From assembly GCF_000721075.1 (NCBI RefSeq), contig NZ_JOEQ01000002.1, positions 253,030 through 317,029 on the forward strand: a DNA stretch of 64,000 nucleotides. The letters are read 5' to 3'. The DNA comes from Streptosporangium amethystogenes (GTDB lineage: Bacteria > Actinomycetota > Actinomycetes > Streptosporangiales > Streptosporangiaceae). The notes beneath the pieces were generated by a model. It was not told the origin of the DNA, searched no databases, and was given only the letters and a program-made list of their open reading frames with translations. This document shows, one piece after another, positions 49,512 through 58,929 of the stretch; position 1 is the first letter of the stretch, and every line of letters begins with the position of its first letter. Position numbers and translations under genes: made by a program.

Positions 49512-50374
49512 CGGGTGGCGGGTGCCTGCTCCAGGGGACGACGGCCCAGCATGTCGAGGCGGTGCAGGACGGGGTTGCCCGCGATCACCTTGGTGAAGCT
49601 GACCTTCTCCGAGGCGGCGGTCAGCGCGACCACCGTGCCGAGCACGGCCAGGCGTCCCGGGCGGCCCAGGGTGACGGCGGCGGCCAGGCCGACAAGCGCG
49701 CCCAGCGCGTTGGCCCCCGCGTCGCCGAGCATGGCCCGCTCGCCGAGGTCCTCGGGCAGCAGCGCGGCGGCGGCGCCCATGGGAAGCGCGGCCAGGGTGG
49801 CCGGGACCGGGTCGTCCCTGAACAGAGCCGCGGCGAGCAGGGGTGCGCCGGCGAGCAGGCCCACCTTGACGGCACGCCCGGGACGCAGGTCGAAGAGGTT
49901 GGCCAGGTTGGCGCTCCCGGCGATCAGCACGCCGTTGACGGCGACGTCGAAGGGCGCCCGGGAGGTGGCGGCCGCGGCGGCCAGGCCGGTCGCGCCGATG
50001 CCGAGGATCTTCACGGCCCCGCTGGTGACCTCCCCCTTGGCCAGGGCGCTCAGATGCCCCTTGAACCCCTTGGAGGAGGTCGCGCCGTACAGGTCGTCGT
50101 AGGCACCGAGGCCGCCGGCCCCCACGGCGGCCAGCAGCGCCGCCGCCCGGGCCCTGCCGGTCAGGCCGGGGATCACGGCCGCCGCGGCACCGGCGCCGGC
50201 GACGAACGCCGGGCCCTCCAGCAGGGTGATCGGTTCGCCCCTGTGGTTCGTGCGCGCCCAGGTCTCCACATCGCCGACCGGAGGCCTGCGGGTGAAGGCC
50301 GCGTACGCGGCACGCGCGGCGACCGCGCCGAGGAGCGCACCGGTGAGGGCACCGAGAAAAGCACGACGAGCCAT
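49508..50374 (-). CDS. MraY/WecA-like phospho-sugar transferase, short form
   Basis: 288 residues, about nine hydrophobic segments; shorter than typical MraY (about 360). Polyprenyl-phosphate sugar-1-P transferase motifs: GAYDDLYG near 90, NLANLFDLRPGRA near 155 and AMLGDAGANALGAL near 215. The substrate sugar is unknown. ATGA coupled to murJ. It could make the lipid substrate that MurJ flips and GT4 extends, but MraY activity is not proven. Confidence 0.78.
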   Translation of the reverse strand: MARRAFLGALTGALLGAVAARAAYAAFTRRPPVGDVETWARTNHRGEPITLLEGPAFVAGAGAAAAVIPGLTGRARAAALLAAVGAGGLGAYDDLYGATSSKGFKGHLSALAKGEVTSGAVKILGIGATGLAAAAATSRAPFDVAVNGVLIAGSANLANLFDLRPGRAVKVGLLAGAPLLAAALFRDDPVPATLAALPMGAAAALLPEDLGERAMLGDAGANALGALVGLAAAVTLGRPGRLAVLGTVVALTAASEKVSFTKVIAGNPVLHRLDMLGRRPLEQAPATR

Positions 50375-50378
50375 CGGG

Positions 50379-51353
50379 TCATCCTCCGGAGGTGGCCGTG
50401 ACGGCCGTGGGGGTGGGCGTCGCGCTGGGCTTGATACCAGAGACGCCGGAGCCTATGCCGTACTGGCCGGCGAGCCCGGCCAGTTGCTCTCGGAGAGCGT
50501 AGACCACCACGACCCGCCCCGCGGGCATATCCGCGGTGTCGACACTGGAGACCTTCTCTGTGAAGGAGGTGTCCTCCCGGAGCGCGGTGATGATCCCACC
50601 GGCCGCGGCGGAGGTCTGCGTACCGGCCACCACCGTGCCCTGGCCCACCTCGTCCAGGCCCAGTGCCAGGGCCACGAGCGCACCCGCCCGCCCGGCGGCG
50701 GTCTCTCCGGTGTACGCCTCCGCGGGGGCGACCATCAGGGCCAGTTCCGCGCGCTTGGCGGGGTCGTCGGTGATGGTGAGCAGGCCGGCGCGCTGGAAGG
50801 CGTCGAGGATGCCCACACCGGCCGGATGCTCCTTGCCCGCCTGGACGGGGTCGCTGGTCACGATCGCGTCGGCGAGCACCTGGGCCGCCTTGTCGTATGC
50901 CGTGTCCTCGACGGGGAAGACGGTCTCGGCGGCCTTGGCCCCGACGGCCAGCTTGTCGACGAAACCCGTCTGGGCGGGGTCGATGTACCTCTCGGTGAGG
51001 GTGATCCGGCCGGTCACGATCGCCCCGGCCTCCTCGATCACCTGCTGCGCCGACTCACGCACGCCCACCGTGGCGCCCGGCGCCTCGACGACCACCACGC
51101 GCTTGCCCACGAGCGCGTCCTGGACCAGCCGAGGGGTGTCGGCGGCCACGAAGGCGTCGTTGCCCGCCTCGCGCCGCTGCAGGGCCTCCACCTGGATGCG
51201 GAGCTCGTTGTTGCCCTCGCGGAGCTGGTTGGCCAGGCCCTCGCTCGCCTTGATGACGGGGTCTTCGAGGAGGGTGGTGCCCAGCACGATGCCCACCGAC
51301 AGCGCGAGGAAGATCGCGACGATGGAGACGAGGTGATAGCGGAAATCGATCAC
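50379..51353 (-). CDS. steB: SteB/MctB-family membrane-anchored protein
   Basis: 324 residues. MIDFRYHLVSIVAIFLALSV plus GIVLG is the single N-terminal membrane anchor, then a coiled coil (about 33-65: NQLREGNNELRIQVEALQRR) and a Rossmann-like extracytoplasmic domain, ending in a Thr/Pro tail. The family (DUF3186) includes mycobacterial MctB, annotated as a copper transporter, and corynebacterial SteB, partner of SteA in cell separation. ATGA overlap with the steA-like gene supports the division role. Confidence 0.85.
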   Translation of the reverse strand: MIDFRYHLVSIVAIFLALSVGIVLGTTLLEDPVIKASEGLANQLREGNNELRIQVEALQRREAGNDAFVAADTPRLVQDALVGKRVVVVEAPGATVGVRESAQQVIEEAGAIVTGRITLTERYIDPAQTGFVDKLAVGAKAAETVFPVEDTAYDKAAQVLADAIVTSDPVQAGKEHPAGVGILDAFQRAGLLTITDDPAKRAELALMVAPAEAYTGETAAGRAGALVALALGLDEVGQGTVVAGTQTSAAAGGIITALREDTSFTEKVSSVDTADMPAGRVVVVYALREQLAGLAGQYGIGSGVSGIKPSATPTPTAVTATSGG

Positions 51354-52561
51354 GAGAAGAGTCCGACCAGCCAGAAGATGAAGCCGCTCCAGACGTCGCG
51401 GACGCTGTCCAGCCAGATCTTGCCCACCGGAGAGACGACGATCGCCACTCCCATGGTGATCAGCGTGGTGGCGACGAGCAGGAGCAGGGACGGGGTGGAG
51501 ATCCGGCTGCGGTAGAGCCGGCTGACGCCCTTTGCGTCGACGAGCTTGCTGCCCACCCGCAGGCGGGTGAGGAAGGTGCTGGCCATGCCGGAGCGCCCCT
51601 TGTCGAGGAACTCCACCAGCGTCGCGTGAGTGCCGACGGCGACGATGAGGTCGGCACCCTTGTCGTCGGCGAGCAGCATGGCGATGTCCTCGCTGGTACC
51701 GATCGCCGGGAAGATCACCGCGCTGCGGCCGAGCTGCTGGACCCGTTCCAGCCCCGGTGCCCTGCCGTCGCGGTAGGCGTGCACGACCAGCTCGGCACCG
51801 GTGGTGAGCGCCTTGGTGGAGACCGAGTCGAAGTCGCCGACGATGATGTCCGGCAGGTAACCGGCCTCCAGCAGCGCGTCGGCCCCGCCGTCCACCCCGA
51901 TCATGACCGGGCGGTATTCACGAATGTAGGGACGGAGGGCGGCGATGTCCTCCTTGTAGTGGTAACCGCGCACCACGATGAGGACGTGCCGGCCCTCCAA
52001 GACGGTCCGGATGTCGGGAACACCGATCCCGTCGATGAGGAGGTCACGCTCACGGCGGACGTACTCCATGGTGTTGACCGCGAACGCCTCGATCTGCACG
52101 GTCAGCCCGGCCCGCGCCTCGGTCATCGCGGCCTCGACGGACTCGGGGGTCTGCAGGTCGCCCTTGCCGACCGTCTCCTCGTCGAGGTAGACGACGCCCT
52201 CGTGCAGCCGGACCAGGTCTCCGTCCCTGATCCGCTCGAACAACTCGGAGGTGGCGTTGTCCACGAACGGCACTCCGGCGTCAACGATGATCTGCGGGCC
52301 CAGGTTGGGGTAACGGCCGCTGATGCCCGCGGCGACGTTGACAACGCCTGCCGCACCGCACGCGACAAGCGCCTCCGCGCTGACCCGGTCAACGTCAACG
52401 TGATCGATAATCGCGATTTCCCCGGCCCTGAGGCGCTTGGTCAGCCTCTTGGTCCGCCGATCGATTCTCGCCACTGCCGTCACCCCGGGAAGATCCGTGA
52501 CCTTCCTGCGGCGGAGGTACCCGGTGAGCCTGTCTTGAAGCCCGTCAATCGGCACCTTCAT
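51350..52561 (-). CDS. steA: Cytokinetic-ring protein SteA-like (thiamin-pyrophosphokinase-like fold)
   Basis: 403 residues. Cytosolic TPK-like core with GVDGGADALLEAGYLPDIIV then GDFDSVS near 245-270 and GTSEDIAMLLADDKGA; a single C-terminal membrane segment (TPSLLLLVATTLITMGVAIV) precedes SIWLDS-like tail. Start ATG 52561 (CAGGA upstream). SteA regulates peptidoglycan hydrolysis at the division site in corynebacteria. It directly follows recN and is coupled to steB. Confidence 0.87.
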   Translation of the reverse strand: MKVPIDGLQDRLTGYLRRRKVTDLPGVTAVARIDRRTKRLTKRLRAGEIAIIDHVDVDRVSAEALVACGAAGVVNVAAGISGRYPNLGPQIIVDAGVPFVDNATSELFERIRDGDLVRLHEGVVYLDEETVGKGDLQTPESVEAAMTEARAGLTVQIEAFAVNTMEYVRRERDLLIDGIGVPDIRTVLEGRHVLIVVRGYHYKEDIAALRPYIREYRPVMIGVDGGADALLEAGYLPDIIVGDFDSVSTKALTTGAELVVHAYRDGRAPGLERVQQLGRSAVIFPAIGTSEDIAMLLADDKGADLIVAVGTHATLVEFLDKGRSGMASTFLTRLRVGSKLVDAKGVSRLYRSRISTPSLLLLVATTLITMGVAIVVSPVGKIWLDSVRDVWSGFIFWLVGLFS

Positions 52562-52720
52562 CACGACCATCCTGCCAGAGTGAACGACCAGGAGAGCCAA
52601 ACAGTCGGCAGCGTGTCAGGTACGTCACCCGTGACCCCCGTCACCCGCTCCCCCGGAACATACGGATTACTCTTTCAAACCGCTACTTACTCCCTCGTCT
52701 CTCCTTCCCGGGGCGTCCGG

Positions 52721-54433
52721 TCATGCCTTGTCGGCGGCCGCGATCGACAGGAGCTCCTCCGCGTGCGCACGGCCCAGCTCGGAGTTCTCAAGCCCGGCGA
52801 GCATTCGGGACAGCTCCCGCGCCCTGCCGTCCTTGTCAAGGGCGATCACACCGCTCCGCACCACGCTCCCGTCATCGGCCTTCTCCACCACGAGATGCTG
52901 GTCGGCGAAGGCCGCGACCTGCGGAAGGTGGGTGACGACGATCACCTGGGAGGTCCTGGCCAGTCGCGCCAGCCTGCGGCCGATCTCCACCGCGGCCTTG
53001 CCGCCCACGCCCGCGTCGACCTCGTCGAAGACGAACGTCGGGACGGGGTCGGCGCCGGCGAACACCACCTCGATGGCGAGCATCACCCGACTCAGCTCAC
53101 CGCCCGAGGCGCCCTTGTTCAGTGGCAGGGGCGGCGAGGCAGGGTGCGGCGACAGCCGCAGCTCGACCTCGTCGACACCGTGCGGGCCGAACTCGGGGGC
53201 GGCGACGATGGTGACCACCACCCTGGCGTGCGGCATGGCCAGCGCGGTGAGCTCCTCGGTCACCGCCTGCCCGAAGCGCTCCGCGGCCACCGACCTGACC
53301 CGGGTCAGGTCGGTGGCCAGCTCGGTGAGGCGCCCGGTGAGCTCCTCGTGCTCGCGGGTGAGCTCACCGATGCGGTCGTCGTCGCCGTCGAGCTCCGCGA
53401 CGCGTGCGGCGGCCCGAGCGGCCCAGTCGAGCACCTCGGCGGTGTCCTGACCGTACCTGCGGATGACATGGATGAGCGCGGCCCGCCGCTCCTGCACCGC
53501 CGCGAGCCGACCCGGATCCGCGTCGATCGACTCGGCGTACGCGGCCAGCTCGGTGGCGACGTCGGAGATCAGGTAACCCGCCTCGGCGAGCCTTTCGGCG
53601 ATCCCGGCGAGCGCCGGGTCGAAGTCGCGCACCGCCTCGACCACCGTACGGGCCTCACCGACCAGCGCGATGGCGTCGGGCATGGCCTGCTGGCCGGACA
53701 TCGGGTCACCGAGCAGCGCCCGGTGCGCCGTCTCCGCGGCGCTCCGGAGGGAGTCCGCGTGGGAGAGCCGCTCCTCCTCCTCGCGCAGCTCGGTCTCCTC
53801 GCCGGCCTTGGGGTCGACCCTCTCGATCTCACCGAGCCCGAACCTGAGCTGGTCGGCCTCCTGGGCGCGCTCCCTGGCTCTGGTGGTCAGCTCGGCCAGC
53901 TGCTCCGTGATCTTCCTGTGCCGCTTGTACGCCTGTTCGTAGGCGCGCAACGGCTTGATCAGTTCCTCGCCCGCGTAACGGTCGAGAGCGGCGCGCTGGC
54001 GACCGGGCTGCAGCAGCCGCTGCTGGTCCATCTGGCCGTGCACGGCCACCAGGTCCTCGGCCAGGTAGGTGAGCGTGCCGACGGGGACGGTGCGCCCACC
54101 CAGCCAGGCACGGCTGCGCCCCTCGACGGAGACGGTCCGCGAGATGATCAACTCGCCGTCCTCGACCTCGCCGCCCACGTCCTGCACCTGCTGCGCGACC
54201 CGTCCCGCCGGGTCGACGATCAGTGTGCCCTCGATGGTGGCCCGCTCAGAGCCGGGACGGACCCGGGCGGGATCGGCCCGGCCGCCGAACAACAGCCCCA
54301 GACCGGTCACCACCATGGTCTTGCCCGCGCCCGTCTCGCCCGTGACCACGGTGAATCCCGGCGATAGCACCAGGACGGCCTCGTCGATCACGCCGAGTCC
54401 CTGGATGCGGACCTCCTCGACCCTGGGTCGCAC
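52721..54433 (-). CDS. recN: DNA repair protein RecN
   Basis: 570 residues. Walker A VTGETGAGKTMVVTGL near 30, central coiled coil (about 150-350), signature GASGGELSRVMLAIE, Walker B FVFDEVDAGVGG and VTHLPQVAAFADQH. SMC-like ATPase for double-strand break repair. Sits between nadK and steA, the conserved actinobacterial order. Confidence 0.96.
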   Translation of the reverse strand: MRPRVEEVRIQGLGVIDEAVLVLSPGFTVVTGETGAGKTMVVTGLGLLFGGRADPARVRPGSERATIEGTLIVDPAGRVAQQVQDVGGEVEDGELIISRTVSVEGRSRAWLGGRTVPVGTLTYLAEDLVAVHGQMDQQRLLQPGRQRAALDRYAGEELIKPLRAYEQAYKRHRKITEQLAELTTRARERAQEADQLRFGLGEIERVDPKAGEETELREEEERLSHADSLRSAAETAHRALLGDPMSGQQAMPDAIALVGEARTVVEAVRDFDPALAGIAERLAEAGYLISDVATELAAYAESIDADPGRLAAVQERRAALIHVIRRYGQDTAEVLDWAARAAARVAELDGDDDRIGELTREHEELTGRLTELATDLTRVRSVAAERFGQAVTEELTALAMPHARVVVTIVAAPEFGPHGVDEVELRLSPHPASPPLPLNKGASGGELSRVMLAIEVVFAGADPVPTFVFDEVDAGVGGKAAVEIGRRLARLARTSQVIVVTHLPQVAAFADQHLVVEKADDGSVVRSGVIALDKDGRARELSRMLAGLENSELGRAHAEELLSIAAADKA

Positions 54434-54523
54434 TGGTCCCTCCCGTCACATCGAATTCACCGAACATCAGTGCGGTGCGCGGGCACGATCCTACGCGCTT
54501 GAGACGTCACCCGCCCTGCCGTA

Positions 54524-55429
54524 CTAGGGCCTCACACGTCCGCGCCACCCCTGTACAGGGAGATCGAACTTGGCGACCAACCTGTCGGTGAACGGCGCTC
54601 CGGTGTCCTCCAGACCGTGCAGCCGAGCCAGTCGTACCGGCAGCTCGGCCCGCCGCAGTTCCACCCTCGCCCCGGCGGGCAGGTCGAACCTGCGGCGCCC
54701 GTCGCACCACAGCACCGCTCCCGCGGTCTCCGTCTGGACCTCCAGCGCGAGCCTGGAGCGGGGCGAGACCACCAGGGGCCGGGAGAAAAGCGCATGGGCA
54801 CTGATCGGCACCAGCAGCAGCGCCTCCACCTCGGGCCAGACAACCGGCCCCCCCGCGGAAAAGGCGTACGCGGTGGAACCGGTCGGCGTGGCGCAGATCA
54901 CCCCGTCACACCCCCAGCGCGACAACGGGCGCCCGTCGATCTCGGCGACCACCTCGAGCATCCTCTCGCTCTTCTCGACGGTGGCCTCGTTCAGTGCCCA
55001 GCTGTCGGCCAGCAACTTGCCGTTGAGGCGGGCGGTGACCTCGATGGTCATCCGCTCCTCGACGTCGTAGCGACCTTCCACCACGCTGTCGACCGCGACC
55101 GCCAGGTTCTCCACCTCGGCCTCCGCCAGGAAGCCCACGTGTCCGAGGTTCACCCCCAGCAGCGGCACGCCGGCCGGGCGGGCGAACTCGGCCGCCCGCA
55201 GGAGGCTCCCGTCGCCGCCGAGCACGATCATCATCTCGGCGTCGTCGACCGCCGCCGAACCGGCAGGCACCACGTCGGCCCCGGCGCAGGCGATCTCGTC
55301 GGCCTCGGCGCTGAGGACGCGCACGGTCAACCCGGCGTCCAGGAAACGCTGGATCACCATCCGGGCGCTGTCGACGGCCGCCGACCGGCCGGTGTGCGCG
55401 GTGACCAGCACGACGCGCTTGGCAGTCAT
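54524..55429 (-). CDS. nadK: NAD kinase
   Basis: 301 residues. GGDGSLLRAAEFAR near 80, NLGHVGFLAE, TPTGSTAYAFSAGGP near 180 and the C-terminal DGRRRFDLPAG match NAD kinases. Phosphorylates NAD to NADP. ATG 55429 preceded by GAGGAG. Linked to tlyA upstream and recN downstream. Confidence 0.95.
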   Translation of the reverse strand: MTAKRVVLVTAHTGRSAAVDSARMVIQRFLDAGLTVRVLSAEADEIACAGADVVPAGSAAVDDAEMMIVLGGDGSLLRAAEFARPAGVPLLGVNLGHVGFLAEAEVENLAVAVDSVVEGRYDVEERMTIEVTARLNGKLLADSWALNEATVEKSERMLEVVAEIDGRPLSRWGCDGVICATPTGSTAYAFSAGGPVVWPEVEALLLVPISAHALFSRPLVVSPRSRLALEVQTETAGAVLWCDGRRRFDLPAGARVELRRAELPVRLARLHGLEDTGAPFTDRLVAKFDLPVQGWRGRVRP

Positions 55430-55439
55430 CTCATCTCCT

Positions 55440-55545
55440 CGAGCGTGGAGACCCCGAGCTCTGGCTCTGGGGAGGAAGTCCAACTCAGCTCTTCCAGTGT
55501 GGGTGCCCCGAGTCTCGGCTCCGGGCAGGATGTCAGATCGTGTTC
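55440..55545. repeat. Two imperfect direct repeats of about 54 bp
   Basis: CCCCGAG with about 29 following bases at 55,452 recurs at 55,506 (about 80% match by eye). Lies in the 130-nt gap between tlyA and nadK. Confidence 0.6.
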
Positions 55546-55559
55546 TCCCGGGTCGCCCG

Positions 55560-56378
55560 CTACCGGGGGCCCTCCGCCACCGCTCGCTCGATCTCGGCGC
55601 CGAGGTCGGCGACCGGCGGAGCCCCCTCCCCCTTACCCAGCCAGATGACGTACTCGACGTTGCCCGACGGTCCGGGCAGCGGGCTCGCGGTGACCCCTCG
55701 CACGGTCAGGCCGAGCGCCCGCGCGGCTTCGGCCACGTCCCGAACGGCCTTCGCGCGAAGCGCGGGGTCACGGACGACGCCGCCCGCGCCGACCCGCTCC
55801 CTGCCGACCTCGAACTGGGGCTTGACCAGCATCGCGAAATCGGCCCGCTCGGCGGCACAGCGCACCAGGGCGGGCAGCACCAGGCGCAGCGAGATGAAGG
55901 AGAGGTCCCCGACGACCAGGGTGGGCGCCTCACCGACCGTGTCCGGCGTCAGGTCCCTGACGTTGACCCGCTCCATGACCGTGACCCTGTCGTCGGTCCG
56001 CAGCGACCACGCGAGCTGACCGTAGCCGACGTCGACGGCCAGCACGTGAGCCGCACCGCCGCGCAGCAGCACATCCGTGAAGCCTCCGGTGGAGGCACCG
56101 GCGTCCAGGCAGCGGCGCCCGGCGACCGTGAGGCCGAGAGGACCGAATGCCTCCAGCGCGCCGAGGAGTTTGTGCGCCCCACGCGAGACGTAATCCGGGC
56201 CCTCGGTCGCCTCCACCACCACGATGGCCGAGGCGGTGTCGACCTGGGTCGCAGGCTTGGCCGCCACCCGGCCGCCGACGCTGACCCTGCCTGCCTCGAT
56301 GAGCTGGGCCGCCTGTTCCCTGGACCGCGCCAGTCTCCTGCGGACGAGTTCGCTGTCGAGGCGTACCCGCCGGCTCAC
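55560..56378 (-). CDS. tlyA: TlyA-family rRNA 2'-O-methyltransferase
   Basis: 272 residues. An S4 RNA-binding domain (RVRLDSELVRRRLARSREQA, about 1-60) and FtsJ-like methyltransferase with CLDAGASTGGFTDVLLRGG, VVGDLSFISLRL and MLVKPQFEVG. Methylates 16S and/or 23S rRNA and determines capreomycin sensitivity in mycobacteria. GTG start overlaps the stop of the preceding small gene by 4 nt. Confidence 0.95.
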   Translation of the reverse strand: MSRRVRLDSELVRRRLARSREQAAQLIEAGRVSVGGRVAAKPATQVDTASAIVVVEATEGPDYVSRGAHKLLGALEAFGPLGLTVAGRRCLDAGASTGGFTDVLLRGGAAHVLAVDVGYGQLAWSLRTDDRVTVMERVNVRDLTPDTVGEAPTLVVGDLSFISLRLVLPALVRCAAERADFAMLVKPQFEVGRERVGAGGVVRDPALRAKAVRDVAEAARALGLTVRGVTASPLPGPSGNVEYVIWLGKGEGAPPVADLGAEIERAVAEGPR

Positions 56379-56548
56379 GGGTGCCGGTCCGGGGCGTCGT
56401 CCACCGAGGCGAGCGCCTGCTCCAGTCCGGTGAACACCTCCTCGAAGACGTCCGCGTGCGCGGAGACCGGCAGGGTGCCGAGCCGGGCGAGCCCGCCCAG
56501 CGCGGTGTCCGCCCGCCCGTCGCCCGTCTCCTCAAGCAGGTCCGTCAT
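56375..56548 (-). CDS. 57-residue acidic protein upstream of tlyA
   Basis: ATG 56548 with GGAGGGG just upstream, ending in TGA that overlaps the tlyA GTG start. Sequence starts MTDLLEETGDGRADTALGGL, continues LPVSAHADVFEEVFTGLEQ and ends DDAPDRHP: one amphipathic helix with a charged end. Such a small gene between the HAD phosphatase and tlyA is, I believe, common in actinomycetes, but no function is known. Confidence 0.7.
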   Translation of the reverse strand: MTDLLEETGDGRADTALGGLARLGTLPVSAHADVFEEVFTGLEQALASVDDAPDRHP

Positions 56549-56926
56549 GCGCCCCCTCCGGATCCTCTCCTGGCCGCCTCGGCCGTCATGGCCGTCTCGG
56601 CGTCCCTTGCCGCCGCACGGACGCGACGCTCACCGGTCCCGTGTCCGTGAATTCCCCGACCGTATCGGAACCCGCGTCCCCCGTCGCCCTGGCGTGGGCC
56701 AGGAGAGCGGTTTCTTCAAAGCTGGGTAAAGCGCGAACTATCGCGGGGGGCTCGCGCGTTGTCTTCTCGTTGAGATCGGCGGCCGCCCAGGCCCCTCCTC
56801 GGGGTTTCGTACGCCTCTTTCCCGGCACACCCCCGCGCCGGATTGCATGCCGTACCCATGTGGAACGCTACCGTCCGTACCTGAAAGGGATTCAGGCCGG
56901 TCCGGAAGAGAAGGGAGCGCCACGCG
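56549..56926. other. Intergenic, no gene
   Basis: Separates the tlyA cluster from the plus-strand SCP2 gene; contains the two divergent promoters presumably. No clear elements seen. Confidence 0.3.
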
Positions 56927-57274
56927 ATGGCGACCGTCGACGAGTGCCGGGCGGCACTGCGCAAACTCGGCGAGCAGTTCGACGAGGTTGACCAGGCAAG
57001 CCGCGCCAAGCACGTGGTCGAGCGCAGTATCAGCTGCCATATCAAGGATCTCGGCGTGACCTTTTACGGTCGCATCCACCACGGCGGCCTCGGCCCCTTC
57101 GAGGATCTGCCCTCGGACGACGGCAGGGAGGCCGAGGTGAAACTGACCATCGGCAGCGATGATCTCGTCGCCCTGGTCAACGGGGAGCTCGACATGGGGC
57201 GGGCCGTGTTCGGCGGCCGGGTCAGGGTCGACGCCAGCTTCGGAGACCTTCTCCGCCTGCGCAAGCTTCTCTGA
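56927..57274 (+). CDS. SCP2 sterol-binding domain protein
   Basis: 115 residues forming one SCP-2 domain: TFYGRIHHGGLGPFEDL, VKLTIGSDDLVALVNGELDM and FGDLLRLRKLL. AAGGGAG upstream of ATG. Probably binds lipid; partner unknown. Lies between the divergent tlyA cluster and the convergent HAD phosphatase. Confidence 0.85.
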   Translation: MATVDECRAALRKLGEQFDEVDQASRAKHVVERSISCHIKDLGVTFYGRIHHGGLGPFEDLPSDDGREAEVKLTIGSDDLVALVNGELDMGRAVFGGRVRVDASFGDLLRLRKLL

Positions 57275-57318
57275 GGATCCCGCTGAGGGGAGAGGCCGTC
57301 GGGACGAAGGCGGCCCTC

Positions 57319-58326
57319 TCAGCCGGCGGGCGAGAGCGCGGAGTCGAGTGCCGCCTTCACCGCGTCCTCGTCCGCCCGGCCCTCCCCCGCGGCCTCCCAG
57401 GTCGCGGCTGAGGCGGCGCGGAGGCCGTCGAGCGGCTCACCTCCCCCCTCAAGGGTGAGGGCACCCTCCTCCCAGCGGGCCGTCCACCCATCGCAGGTCC
57501 ACCCGTCCCCGGTCCGCCGTACCTCGGGATAGGGCCGGTGCAGTGCGGACAGATCGCCGGCGACATAGGTCGGCCGGTGCCGGGGAGCGGCGGTCAGCAC
57601 GTCGAGCGCGCTCGCCACCCCCGTCAGAACCAGCAGACTGTCGACTCCGGCGTTGGTCGCCCCCTCGATGTCGGTGTCGAGCCGGTCGCCGACCACCAGG
57701 GGCCGCCGCGATCCGGTACGGAGCATCGACTCCCGGTGCAGGGGCGGCTCGGGCTTGCCCGCAACGATCGGCTCCACCCCGGTCGCCGTGGCGATGACCC
57801 TGACCATCGCGCCGTTGCCGGGAAACTCGCCTCTGCCGGTCGGCATGGTCGAGTCGGCGTTCGCGGCCACGAAGAGTGCCCCCTCACGCACCGCGAGTGT
57901 CCCCTCGGCCAGCAGGCCGTAGGAGAGGTCGGGGGCTATGCCCTGGACGACCGCGACCGGGCTGTCCAAAGCGGTGCTGACCGGGCGCAGACCGTGGGCG
58001 CGCAACGCGGTGCGCAGTCCCATCCCGCCGACCACCAGCACCGCGGCACCCGGTTCGACCCGCTCGGCCACGAGCCGTGCGGCGGCCTGGGCGGAGGTGA
58101 CGACGTCGTCGGGGGTCGCCGGGGCACCCAGCGCGCTCAGGTGCTGGGCGATGGCGCCGGGGGTGCGCGAGGCGTTGTTGGTGACGTAGGCGAGGCGCAC
58201 ACCACGCTCCGCCGCCCGGCACAGCGCCTCAGGCGCCCCGGGTACGGCGTCGCGCCCGAGATACACCACCCCATCGAGATCAAGGAGGAGGGTGTCATAC
58301 AGGTCGATCAGCGCGTTTGTGTCCAC
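57319..58326 (-). CDS. HAD-IIA sugar-phosphatase-like hydrolase (NagD family)
   Basis: 335 residues. HAD motif I DLDGVVYLG near 17, motif II VTNNAS, class IIA cap, motif III GKPEPPLH and motif IV VVGDRLDTDIEGA near 215. C-terminal 70 residues form a small added domain. Probably a phosphoglycolate or sugar phosphatase; substrate unknown. Likely cotranscribed with the TPR gene upstream (50 nt gap). Confidence 0.9.
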   Translation of the reverse strand: MDTNALIDLYDTLLLDLDGVVYLGRDAVPGAPEALCRAAERGVRLAYVTNNASRTPGAIAQHLSALGAPATPDDVVTSAQAAARLVAERVEPGAAVLVVGGMGLRTALRAHGLRPVSTALDSPVAVVQGIAPDLSYGLLAEGTLAVREGALFVAANADSTMPTGRGEFPGNGAMVRVIATATGVEPIVAGKPEPPLHRESMLRTGSRRPLVVGDRLDTDIEGATNAGVDSLLVLTGVASALDVLTAAPRHRPTYVAGDLSALHRPYPEVRRTGDGWTCDGWTARWEEGALTLEGGGEPLDGLRAASAATWEAAGEGRADEDAVKAALDSALSPAG

Positions 58327-58376
58327 CGACCTATTTCATCACCCACGTTCCATTGCTCGCACAGATCACATACGGA

Positions 58377-58808
58377 TCACATCCGGCGGGCCCGTAACGT
58401 GGCGCGCACGCTTTTCAAGGCGGAGACGTAGTGCCGCTGGTCGGGCCGCATCGCGACGGCGATGGCCAGCGGCTCCTGGGCTCCCTCCATGTCCCCGGTC
58501 CGCCACAGGGCGAGCCCAAGACCGAAATACGCGTAGTCCTCGGCTGGATTCGCATCGATGATCCAGCGAAAGCTGTCGACCGCGTCGGTGTACTGCCGGG
58601 AGTTGAACTGCGCCCGGGCGAGGGCCTCACGGATGCTCCGGGACTCCGGCTCCGCGTAGGCCGCCCGCTCCAGCAGCGCGGCAGCCGCCGCCGGGCTCCC
58701 CTCGGCCAGCAACCTCATCCCTCGTTGAAACCATTCGTAGACGTCCCCGACCGGAGCGCCCGTCTCGGGGTTGGGGGAATCAGACGGACCGCTACGTCCT
58801 TGGACCAT
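58377..58808 (-). CDS. Tetratricopeptide-repeat protein
   Basis: 143 residues. Disordered N-terminus then about three TPR helices pairs (YEWFQRGMRLLAEGSPAAAA, IREALARAQFNSRQYTDAVD, YAYFGLGLALWRTGDMEGAQ). Soluble adaptor of unknown partner, positioned just before the HAD phosphatase. Confidence 0.83.
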   Translation of the reverse strand: MVQGRSGPSDSPNPETGAPVGDVYEWFQRGMRLLAEGSPAAAAALLERAAYAEPESRSIREALARAQFNSRQYTDAVDSFRWIIDANPAEDYAYFGLGLALWRTGDMEGAQEPLAIAVAMRPDQRHYVSALKSVRATLRARRM

Positions 58809-58929
58809 TGTGTGAGGCCTCCTTCATCGACAGACGACAGATCTGGCCGACTCCCTGACGGGACCGGGCACCACCGCAGCCTTGAGACGGCGCCCGGCCG
58901 TTTCAGGCCTTTATGGCAGCATGCCCTCT

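Noticed and set aside
50379..51353. Outer-membrane copper channel (MctB label)
   Set aside because: Operon with steA and the single N-terminal anchor plus coiled coil fit SteB better; copper transport is not supported by the sequence.
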